Below, one piece after another: positions 1 to 7,065 of a stretch of 64,000 nt of DNA. Where the stretch lies: the NCBI GenBank assembly GCA_003712125.1, contig RHLF01000002.1:496001-560000 (forward strand), written 5' to 3'. This DNA comes from Allomuricauda sp. (lineage in GTDB: Bacteria > Bacteroidota > Bacteroidia > Flavobacteriales > Flavobacteriaceae). Every line of letters begins with the position of its first letter. The first letter of the stretch is position 1. A model generated the notes under the pieces. It worked only from the letters and a program-made list of their open reading frames with translations. It had not been told where the DNA came from and ran no database searches. Position numbers and translations under genes: made by a program.

Positions 1-2550
1 GCCAATAACCCAGAAACGATTACCGGGTTAACTGGCGGAAATTTTGTCGTTCGCATTACTTCCACCCAAAATCCATTCTGTGCCAATGTGAGCAACCTGG
101 CGACGGTACGTACTCCAAATGGTCCGCTTGTGCCAGCAGCAATCGAGATTGGGAATGTTAGCTGTGACAACGATAACGGTAAAATTGAGGCCAATTTGAC
201 CGGGGGATGGGATACATCACCCTATGAATACAGACTTTTGGTTGATGATGGATCAGGTAGTTATCCTACGGAAGTGGCTACTTGGGGCAATACGAACCTT
301 TTTGAAAATTTGGCCAGTGGTGACTACCGCGTTGAATATCGTGACGTGGAAGGTTGTCAGACATTCTTTGATATCACATTAAATCCAATTGATCCGATTG
401 TAGCTGGAATTCGTGAACCGCAAGCGCTGGTATGCCCTGATGGGAACAATGCAGTGCTCGAAGCCTACGATCCCACAACAGGTGATGCCATTACGGCAAC
501 TGCAGGTGCCTCAGGAGGGGTTGCTGGAGCAGGTTACAAATACCAATTGATTTATTTGGGAAGCAACAATATAACTGATGAAATTTCTCGTAGTGGGTTG
601 CAAGACTCACCCACATTTGTTGGTACGAGTGGAGGATTTATCAGTCAGGGTTGGTATGCCATCGAAGTTACTTCAAGTTTTGATTGTGTGGGTGTGACCA
701 TTCCGTACTATGTGGATCCACCACCTCCAATAATTCCGAATTTGATCCAGGTGCAAGCCCCAGGCTGTGGGGGTATGGGTGAAATGCGTTTGAGCATTGA
801 AAATCCCGAACCTGGATTCGAATATGAGTATAGACCCGTCGGTTCCGCCCCCTCAGATCCTTTTACATCTATGGGCATAGGTAATACTGACGTTCTGATT
901 AACGGCGGACCCGGGTTCTATCAATTCGAAGTCAGAAAAGTAAATGCAACCAATACGTGCGGGGTGGTCAATTCCAATGGATTGACCTTGGTCGACGCCC
1001 AAAATATCGATTTGGTGGTTAATTTGCCAGATGATATCTCCTGTGCCAATGAAACTGATGGTCGAATCGAGTCGTTTTCTTCTGGAGGGGTTGGCTTTAA
1101 TACCTATACCCTGTATCTGGGAGACCCCGTTGATGCCTTTAGTCCGTCAGCCAGTGCCACGGTCATTGATAGCAACGATTTCGGAACCTTTGAAGGACTA
1201 AGCGATTCGCCAAATTATTATGTGGCTGTAACCAGTGGAGCAACCTGCCAAGATATCGAGGGCCCATTTGAAATTATGAGACCTGCTCCCATTGTTTACA
1301 ATGCAGTGGCAACACCGGTTACCTGTAACGGTGAGGAAGATGGAACCATTACCATTGAAGTTATTAGCGGTGGTGAAGGCTTGTTGCAATTTGCCATAGG
1401 TCCCAACTTCAATGAATTCTTTAGTGAGCCTACCACGCCAGGGGTTTACACCTTTGATGAGCTGGCAGGTGCCCCTAATGGTCGCCAGTATACCATACTT
1501 ATTCAAGACTCACAGGGATGTTCTGAAACAGCTACCGTTGAAGTTTTTGAACCTGAGGAAATTCAGATAAGTGCCGTGGAGACCCCAGAAATATGTCTTG
1601 GCTTTGCCGATGGAACCGCCCAATTGACCATCACTGGAGGAACGCCCTTTGTAGATGGAACTGGCATTGAATATTATGAGGTAAGTTTCAATTCGACGAA
1701 TGACGTTGATTTTGTACGCAATGACAGTTTGTTTTTCGATAATCTCGCAGGAGGTCAAAGCTATGCCTTCTTCGTTCGTGATGCCAATGGCTGTGTTGCC
1801 GATATTGTGGTTCCAATTGATGTGGGTGTGGATATTGCTGCCGTACCGATTGTACAATATGGTTGTGATGGCATATTCCCGAATAGCACGGTCACCATTC
1901 AGATGCAAAATCAAGCGGCATTAAATGATGTCTTGTTTGCCTTGGATGTGGATGACATCAACTTGGCAACTACGGATTATACTTGGGGAGACCTTCCTGC
2001 CGGTGATCACAGCGTATATATTTACCATGCGAATGGATGTACGACCATGGTCGATTTTACCATTGATCCCTACGAACCTTTGATGGTAGAGGCCTTAAAA
2101 ACAGGACCCGATGAGGTAACCGTTACCGCGACGGGCGGCTTTGGAGACTACGAATTTTTCTTCCAGGGAGAATCAACGGGAAGCAATAATATTTTCAATA
2201 TTAGCTACGATGCCACAATCAACATAAGGGTTGAAGATTCGCAAGGTTGTTACGCAGAGCTGGTATTTCCATTTGACTTTGATGGGATGGTCGACTTTCC
2301 GAATTTCTTTACGCCCGATGGCGACAACCTAAATGATTATTGGGCCCCAAGGAATAGAGAGTTTTTCCCGAATATCGAGGTAATCATCTATGACCGCTAT
2401 GGTCGGGTGGTAGCGCGATTGGACCAGGTCAAAAAATGGGATGGAAACTATGAAGGTACCCCATTACCGACAGGTGATTATTGGTACGTTGTAAATGCCA
2501 ACGACAATGAAAAGCAACAATACGTTGGGCATTTCACCTTGTATAGATAA
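1..2550 (+). CDS. SprB-repeat surface protein with type IX sorting domain, 5' partial
   Basis: The frame is open from base 1, so the gene begins upstream and about 849 codons of its 3' part are here. The visible protein is a string of Ig-like modules of roughly 80-100 residues. Several carry the SprB-type pattern Cys-x-G-x-x-x-G-x-(I/A), for example CNGEEDGTITIE, with paired cysteines. The last 85 or so residues are a gliding-motility C-terminal domain (CHU_C, type B sorting signal), with FFTPDGDNLNDYW, an IYDRYGR-like strand and WDGNYEG..PTGDYWY. In this family such a domain directs export by the type IX secretion system and retention at the cell surface. The role is probably adhesion or gliding; the ligand is unknown. 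A terminator follows. Confidence 0.88.
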   Translation, partial: ANNPETITGLTGGNFVVRITSTQNPFCANVSNLATVRTPNGPLVPAAIEIGNVSCDNDNGKIEANLTGGWDTSPYEYRLLVDDGSGSYPTEVATWGNTNLFENLASGDYRVEYRDVEGCQTFFDITLNPIDPIVAGIREPQALVCPDGNNAVLEAYDPTTGDAITATAGASGGVAGAGYKYQLIYLGSNNITDEISRSGLQDSPTFVGTSGGFISQGWYAIEVTSSFDCVGVTIPYYVDPPPPIIPNLIQVQAPGCGGMGEMRLSIENPEPGFEYEYRPVGSAPSDPFTSMGIGNTDVLINGGPGFYQFEVRKVNATNTCGVVNSNGLTLVDAQNIDLVVNLPDDISCANETDGRIESFSSGGVGFNTYTLYLGDPVDAFSPSASATVIDSNDFGTFEGLSDSPNYYVAVTSGATCQDIEGPFEIMRPAPIVYNAVATPVTCNGEEDGTITIEVISGGEGLLQFAIGPNFNEFFSEPTTPGVYTFDELAGAPNGRQYTILIQDSQGCSETATVEVFEPEEIQISAVETPEICLGFADGTAQLTITGGTPFVDGTGIEYYEVSFNSTNDVDFVRNDSLFFDNLAGGQSYAFFVRDANGCVADIVVPIDVGVDIAAVPIVQYGCDGIFPNSTVTIQMQNQAALNDVLFALDVDDINLATTDYTWGDLPAGDHSVYIYHANGCTTMVDFTIDPYEPLMVEALKTGPDEVTVTATGGFGDYEFFFQGESTGSNNIFNISYDATINIRVEDSQGCYAELVFPFDFDGMVDFPNFFTPDGDNLNDYWAPRNREFFPNIEVIIYDRYGRVVARLDQVKKWDGNYEGTPLPTGDYWYVVNANDNEKQQYVGHFTLYR

Positions 2551-2577
2551 GAGAATCAAAATGTTAGAAAAGGAAGG

Positions 2578-2609
2578 CCATCTGCTTTTAGGCAGGTGGT
2601 TTTTCTTTT
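2578..2609 (+). terminator. Rho-independent terminator after the surface protein gene
   Basis: An 8-bp stem CCATCTGC / GCAGGTGG (one G-T pair) with a 6-nt loop is followed directly by TTTTTCTTTT. It lies 27 bases past the stop codon. Confidence 0.8.
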
Positions 2610-2641
2610 GGATTTAATGTTTATTTTTGCAATCCATTTTA

Positions 2642-2715
2642 CGGGATGTGGCGCAGTCTGGTAGCGTACACGCATGGGGTGCGTGTGGTCGCTGGTTCGA
2701 ATCCAGTCATCCCGA
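2642..2715 (+). tRNA. tRNA-Pro (anticodon GGG)
   Basis: A complete 74-nt cloverleaf without encoded CCA. The acceptor stem is CGGGATG / CATCCCG with A as discriminator. The anticodon stem is CACGC / GCGTG around loop ATGGGGT, which gives anticodon GGG. The T arm is CTGG-TTCGAAT-CCAG. It stands alone, with a hairpin terminator just downstream. Confidence 0.95.
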
Positions 2716-2730
2716 CAAACAAAAGTGTTG

Positions 2731-2778
2731 AAGGTTTTCGTTGAAAGTTCACTTTCTTATGAAAACCTTTCGCTTTTT
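2731..2778 (+). terminator. Terminator after tRNA-Pro
   Basis: A long stem AAGGTTTTC / GAAAACCTT encloses a second stem GAAAGT / ACTTTC, and a TTTTT run follows. It starts 15 bases after the tRNA. Confidence 0.65.
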
Positions 2779-2842
2779 GATACAATCAAAGCCTGTCGTC
2801 AGTTGGCAGGTAGGAGGTTACGGGAAACCTTTTGAAGGCATG

Positions 2843-2875
2843 AAAAAGGGAAGGTCAACCTTCGACCTTCCCTTT
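2843..2875 (-). terminator. Terminator of the CBS-domain gene
   Basis: A 12-bp perfect stem AAAGGGAAGGTC / GACCTTCCCTTT with a 7-nt loop. On the minus strand it ends in five T, 50 bases beyond the CBS gene stop. It may also stop stray transcription from the tRNA side. Confidence 0.75.
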
Positions 2876-2924
2876 AACATCATCTAACCAATCAACGGTA
2901 CCTAGGTTTGGTACCAACCTATTT

Positions 2925-3344
2925 TCAATACTGTTCTACCAAGTAGTTGATCAAATCTGTGGTGGTGACAATTCCAACAAGTCGTTCTTGATCAACAACG
3001 GGCAGGGCATGGAACTCTTTTTCTGCCAAAAATTGGGCTACCTCCTTTATGGTAGTAGCTGGACTTACACTAACAACATCCTTTACCATTACCTGTTCAA
3101 TACTGAACATATTGTAAACCATGGTATCTACGTCATGCTCATCCTCATCGATTGCATCAGCGAAACTGATGCGCATTAAATCGGTATAGCTGAGCATTCC
3201 AATAATGGCACTGCCACTGACCACGGGAATGTGTCTTATGTTATTTTTCTTAAAAAGCGCTTCCGCTTTGACCAAGTCATCTTTAGTGGTAAGGGTTACT
3301 AAATTTTTGGTCATTATTTGCGATACAGGAACTCGTTTTTTCAT
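2925..3344 (-). CDS. CBS-domain pair protein
   Basis: A 139-residue protein made of two CBS motifs and little else. The first repeat is around residues 5-60 (VSQIMTKNLVTL..., IRHIPVVSG) and the second around 75-135 (VMVKDVVSVSPATTIKEVA, FHALPVVD, GIVTTTDLINYL). Pairs of this kind (Bateman modules) bind adenine nucleotides and act as energy or redox sensors for partner proteins. I chose the ATG at 3344; a TTG eight codons upstream is possible but gives residues unlike the family. The neighbour on the same strand is a universal stress protein, and the pairing suggests a stress or energy response. The partner is unknown. Confidence 0.85.
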   Translation of the reverse strand: MKKRVPVSQIMTKNLVTLTTKDDLVKAEALFKKNNIRHIPVVSGSAIIGMLSYTDLMRISFADAIDEDEHDVDTMVYNMFSIEQVMVKDVVSVSPATTIKEVAQFLAEKEFHALPVVDQERLVGIVTTTDLINYLVEQY

Positions 3345-3434
3345 GGGATTCAATTTTAAATTATACAATTAAATTACATCTATCAGCTTGTATAGACTAT
3401 GATATTTATCAGGTACATACGGCAATTCATGCCG

Positions 3435-4256
3435 TCATATTTTAAAGGTGACTACGGGTTTGGTACTGTGGTTGGCAACATCCTCTCCAATACTGCCCAT
3501 AAAGATGTGGGATAGTCCTTTTCGGCCGTGTGTCGGAATTCCTATGAGGTCTGCTGCATTTTTTTCAGCATAGTTCAAAATTCCATTTTCTACGGTATAA
3601 TCATTGTAAATGGTCACTTCCAAACCGAGTTTTGCCAGATGCATTGTTTTTGAAATTCTTTTATAAATGGCATCATTGCTTAAGAACGCATCACCTGGGG
3701 TGTTGATGTAGACCATTTCGATTTCGGCACCCAGCATTTTGGCGAATGCCACGGCTTCGACAATGACATCAAGGTTTTCAGGGGTAAAGTCGCAGGCAAA
3801 TACCATGCGCTCGGGCTTAAAATCTTTCAATTCGCCCTTTACCACTAGAACGGGTATCTCAGAGTTTCTGACTACGCGCTCCGTATTTGAGCCGATAAAA
3901 ATTTCACGCAATCCATCGGTACCATGTGATCCCATGACGACCAATCCAGAATCGTGCTTTTTTGCCACTTCTTCAATTTCACTAAAAACTTTGTAGTGTT
4001 TAATTATTGGAGTGACCTTTAAACCCTTCAGGTAGGGTTCGTTTAAAAATTCATTAAAGCGCCTCTCGACCATTTTCATGAGGTGCACCATTTTAACCTC
4101 GGGTATGTAGCCCGATTCGGTCAATATCGCCGGAGCTAGTTCTAACATATGCAATACCAAGAGTTCTGCATTGCCTTTAGAGGCAACTGCGGCTGCGACT
4201 TGCAGCGCATATTTTGATTGCTCGGAAAAATCTACGGGAACGATTATACTTTTCAT
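3435..4256 (-). CDS. Universal stress protein, tandem UspA domains
   Basis: A 273-residue cytoplasmic protein with two UspA folds. The first runs from MKSIIVPVDFSEQS to about residue 140 and has the ATP-binding pattern VVMGSHGTDGL..IFIGSNTERVVRNSEIPVLVV. The second (about 150-273) ends IPTHGRKGLSHIFMGSIGEDVANHSTKPVVT. Both keep G-2x-G-9x-G-(S/N)-like loops, so nucleotide binding is likely in each. I chose the ATG at 4256 because the UspA strand begins right there; an upstream start at 4310 would add 18 unrelated residues. It lies upstream of the CBS-domain gene on the same strand with a 90-base gap and could share its transcript. Confidence 0.88.
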   Translation of the reverse strand: MKSIIVPVDFSEQSKYALQVAAAVASKGNAELLVLHMLELAPAILTESGYIPEVKMVHLMKMVERRFNEFLNEPYLKGLKVTPIIKHYKVFSEIEEVAKKHDSGLVVMGSHGTDGLREIFIGSNTERVVRNSEIPVLVVKGELKDFKPERMVFACDFTPENLDVIVEAVAFAKMLGAEIEMVYINTPGDAFLSNDAIYKRISKTMHLAKLGLEVTIYNDYTVENGILNYAEKNAADLIGIPTHGRKGLSHIFMGSIGEDVANHSTKPVVTFKI

Positions 4257-4712
4257 AGTTGTTGCGTTTTTAGTTAAACAGTCATATAAAACATTCTGTG
4301 ATTCAGACAACTGGGGTTCATGTGCTAATGAAACCTTGTTGTGAGTATCAAGCTCGATACACCCTTAAAAATAGAGGAGGGGCATGAGAAAAAATATGAT
4401 AAATGTCACTTCGACTTTTCCCGTAAGAATTGAAAATGAATTCCTGTGCTGCATGAATTATCAGCGCAAATTCGATTTTAAAGGGCATTACCTTTTCATG
4501 ACAGATAGTGATAGCTATTTTCAAGAAAACCATCATACGGCATGCATGCGAGCAGTCCGCCAAACAAGAAAATTCCTACATGATTGATTAGACCGGTCAA
4601 TATGCCCTAGGCGCAACTTACAACAGCTAGATAGGGTTTTGCAACATTTAATTTACAAAAAGTAATATAAATCCTACTTTTCGTTTCTATTAATACTACA
4701 AAATAATTGAAC
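4257..4712. other. 456-base intergenic region between divergent genes
   Basis: This separates the minus-strand stress gene from the plus-strand polysaccharide block, so it should hold promoters for both. On the plus strand TACTTTTC at 4675-4682 is one base from the flavobacterial -7 consensus TAnnTTTG and lies 31 bases before the receiver start. I see no convincing -33 partner. A 67-codon open frame with an AGGAGG leader occupies 4384-4587 and is listed separately. Confidence 0.5.
4384..4587 (+). CDS. Possible small protein of unknown function
   Basis: A 67-codon frame starting MRKNMINVTSTFPVR with no family I recognise. Its one supporting feature is AGGAGG at 4375-4380, three bases before the ATG; perfect Shine-Dalgarno sequences are rare in this phylum. 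The spacing is short. Composition is mixed (three cysteines, several histidines) and no membrane segment or signal peptide is visible. An antisense frame of 71 codons covers much of the same DNA, so chance openness is a real alternative. Nothing in the context gives a function. Confidence 0.25.
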   Translation: MRKNMINVTSTFPVRIENEFLCCMNYQRKFDFKGHYLFMTDSDSYFQENHHTACMRAVRQTRKFLHD

Positions 4713-5078
4713 ATGAAAATATTGGTAATCGATGATAAGAAATCCCTTAGTGACCTGGTCGCTCAATTTTTGGGTCAATCTTATGCTGTTGTCACTTTAG
4801 AAAATGGGCTTCAGGCCTTAACCTGGATGCAAGAAGGGAATATACCAGATCTTATAATTACAGATTTGGAGATGCCTGAAATGGATGGTTTTGAACTTTT
4901 GAAACAAGTACGTCAGAGCGGTGTGTTCTCAGATGTTCCGATCATCGTTTTAAGTTGTCGTGATAGCAGCAAGGATCGAATCGAATGCTTACAGTTGGGC
5001 GCCGATGATTATATGGTGAAGCCCTTTAATCCTGAAGAGTTGCTTATTAGGGTAGATAAACTTCTGGTAAGACAATAA
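4713..5078 (+). CDS. Stand-alone response regulator receiver
   Basis: A 121-residue single REC domain: acidic pair D7-D8, phosphoacceptor D51 (IITDLEMPEMDG), and the conserved lysine K103 in MVKPFNPEEL. There is no output domain. I chose the ATG at 4713; the TTG two codons upstream is unlikely. It ends two bases before the sugar-transferase gene, whose own N-terminus is a degenerate receiver, so it is probably cotranscribed with the polysaccharide genes. It may act by protein contact on the biosynthesis machinery. The cognate kinase could be the receiver-kinase facing the other end of the locus at 23-24 kb; that link is inference. Confidence 0.88.
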   Translation: MKILVIDDKKSLSDLVAQFLGQSYAVVTLENGLQALTWMQEGNIPDLIITDLEMPEMDGFELLKQVRQSGVFSDVPIIVLSCRDSSKDRIECLQLGADDYMVKPFNPEELLIRVDKLLVRQ

Positions 5079-5080
5079 TT

Positions 5081-6319
5081 ATGGAGGTTATAACCGAGCA
5101 AGCAATAAAATTACTTTACATAGGACATGATGATGATTTAGCTTCAGGCTTTGAGCGTGAAATTGAATCGGTTCAGGTTAATAGGGTAGATAGTATCGTT
5201 AATGCCTTAAAGTGGATGCACCAAAATGCCAACTTTGAAAATGGGCAATGGTCTGGTGCACACCAAAATGTAGATGCCATTTTTTGTGAAAAAAGCCTAG
5301 ATGTAACGGAGCTCGAATCGCTCAAAAAATATGTGGGACAGGTATTCGATCCATCAAAAAAGATCCTATTCGTACTGTTGACCAAAAATGCAGATAGGCA
5401 TGAAAAAATGGAAGCTTTGGGTAGCGGGTATGACGACATTTTCGTACACCCCATAAAGTACAAACAGGCCTTTGACAGAGTACGGTTCCTTAAAGACCTA
5501 AAACAGAACTTGGGGGATCAAGATATCTCATCGAATATCGGCGACATCAACCGCTATAAAATAGGCTTCTTCAAACGAAGCTTTGATATCGTTTTGGCTG
5601 GTACCGCCTTGTTACTGGCTGCTCCCTTCTTATTACTTGTGATTTTGGCCATACGGCTCGAATCAAAAGGAAAGGTCTACTACATTTCAAAACGGGTAGG
5701 GACCAGCTATAAAATATTCAACTTTTTAAAATTACGTTCGATGTATCCCGATGCCGATCAGCGGCTTAAGGAGTTTGCACATTTGAACCAATATGTTCAT
5801 GAAGAAGAAGAAGAGGAGGAACAGCTAAGTGCGGCAGATGTCGCAACCTCAATAACAGGAAATGGAACAAAATTAATAGGTGATGAAGAGGAGGTAGATG
5901 AAGCGCTACACAATGAAAAGCGGAAAAAAAGTGCCGAGAGCGCCTTTGTGAAATTTGACAATGACCCAAGAATTACAAAGGTTGGTAAAATCATCAGAAA
6001 GTTGAGTATTGATGAACTTCCGCAACTGATCAATGTTTTAAAGGGTGATATGAGTATTGTTGGCAATAGGCCCTTACCACTGTATGAGGCCGAGGTATTG
6101 ACCACCGATGAATGGACTGAGCGGTTTAATGGCCCTGCCGGAATAACCGGACTTTGGCAGGTTGAAGCGAGGGGTCGTAGCTCAAAAATGTCACCTGAGG
6201 AACGCAAACAGTTGGACGTGAAATATGTGGAATACGCCAACAGTAAATATGCCTTTCTAATTGATATGTGGATCATCCTAAGAACGTTTAAAGCCGTATT
6301 CCAAAAAGAAAATGTGTAA
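5081..6319 (+). CDS. Initiating sugar-phosphate transferase fused to a degenerate receiver
   Basis: A 412-residue protein in two parts. Residues 1-150 have a receiver-like layout: acidic cluster HDDD at 16-19, VDAIFCE at 64-70 where the phosphoacceptor Asp is Glu70, and HP in place of the conserved KP. From about 160 follows a WcaJ/ExoY-type polyprenyl-phosphate sugar-1-phosphate transferase: KRSFDIVLAG and a membrane hairpin (165-192), KLRSMYPDAD, DPRITKVGKIIRK near 294, DELPQL, GNRPLP, GITGLWQVEARGRS. This enzyme class loads the first sugar onto undecaprenyl phosphate. An unusual acidic insert (seven consecutive Glu near 241-247, then a charged linker to about 290) interrupts the catalytic domain. 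The gene starts two bases after the lone receiver. Confidence 0.9.
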   Translation: MEVITEQAIKLLYIGHDDDLASGFEREIESVQVNRVDSIVNALKWMHQNANFENGQWSGAHQNVDAIFCEKSLDVTELESLKKYVGQVFDPSKKILFVLLTKNADRHEKMEALGSGYDDIFVHPIKYKQAFDRVRFLKDLKQNLGDQDISSNIGDINRYKIGFFKRSFDIVLAGTALLLAAPFLLLVILAIRLESKGKVYYISKRVGTSYKIFNFLKLRSMYPDADQRLKEFAHLNQYVHEEEEEEEQLSAADVATSITGNGTKLIGDEEEVDEALHNEKRKKSAESAFVKFDNDPRITKVGKIIRKLSIDELPQLINVLKGDMSIVGNRPLPLYEAEVLTTDEWTERFNGPAGITGLWQVEARGRSSKMSPEERKQLDVKYVEYANSKYAFLIDMWIILRTFKAVFQKENV

Positions 6320-6324
6320 TACCA

Positions 6325-7065
6325 ATGGGGAAAAGATTCGGGGCAATATGGGCAATTATTTTAATTGCAAACCTTTCGTTTGGGCAATCAATCAATGATT
6401 TTGTGGAGCGCGGTCTTGAGGCCAATGATATATCAAAAAGACTACCGCCACTGGATAGTTTGATGACCATAGCCCGCGAGAATTCACCAAGATTAAAGTT
6501 TTTTGATGCAGATTACGAATACTGGGACGGCCAAGTAGTACTGGCCAAGAAGTCTTGGTTGCGTCATATCAACCTTGAAGCGGGCTACGGGTATGGCATA
6601 TTCGATAACCTGAGCAATCAACAGATTGCCGGTGACCCAGGCAGTCAAACCCTTTTTTCTACAGAGCAAAGCAGGTATACTGTTGGGGCATCTTTAAAAG
6701 TCCCACTGTCATCGGTCTTTAATCGAAAAAGGGAAATAAAAAACGCCAAGGCCGAGGCCGATAAATCGAAATACAATAAGGAATATGCCATTTGGGAATT
6801 GGAACAATTGATTGTGAGGCAGTACAATGACCTTATTAGAGCGCACCGCCTATTTTTTATTTCGAATTCAATTGTGGAGACCTATAAGGTACAGTCTATT
6901 CGCGCTGAAAAAGACTTCTCGAACGGGGTTATCAATGTAACCGAATACACGCGACTGCAACAAATGTTAAATCAAGCCATCAGCTCTTTTGAATCGCAAC
7001 GCGCTGAGTTTTTAATCGCCCTAAAATCTTTGGAAGGTACCGTGGGTATCCAAATTGAAATCTAA
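6325..7065 (+). CDS. Short TolC-family outer-membrane protein of the EPS locus
   Basis: A 246-residue protein with a clear signal peptide (AIWAIILIANLSFGQ). A TolC-like half follows: SLMTIARENSPRLKFFDADYEYWDGQVV, beta-strand pairs (LEAGYGYGIFD, YTVGASLKVPLS), then a long helical segment rich in Glu, Lys and Gln with GVINVTEYTRLQQMLNQA. Ordinary TolC proteins have two such repeats and about 430-480 residues, so this is roughly one repeat. It sits 5 bases after the sugar transferase and overlaps the Wzz-like gene by one base. The position suggests an envelope or export role, perhaps in place of the usual Wza-type exporter, which is absent nearby. That is inference. Confidence 0.75.
   Translation: MGKRFGAIWAIILIANLSFGQSINDFVERGLEANDISKRLPPLDSLMTIARENSPRLKFFDADYEYWDGQVVLAKKSWLRHINLEAGYGYGIFDNLSNQQIAGDPGSQTLFSTEQSRYTVGASLKVPLSSVFNRKREIKNAKAEADKSKYNKEYAIWELEQLIVRQYNDLIRAHRLFFISNSIVETYKVQSIRAEKDFSNGVINVTEYTRLQQMLNQAISSFESQRAEFLIALKSLEGTVGIQIEI

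Noticed and set aside
3419-3435. ACGGCA/TGCCGT hairpin between the stress gene and the CBS gene as a terminator
   Set aside because: No T run follows on the minus strand and it overlaps the stress-gene stop codon; at most it is a weak pause or processing site.
5797-5825. GAA/GAG run as a possible phase-variation tract
   Set aside because: The frame continues through it into conserved transferase motifs, and mixed GAA/GAG codons make slippage less likely. It is described as an acidic insert instead.
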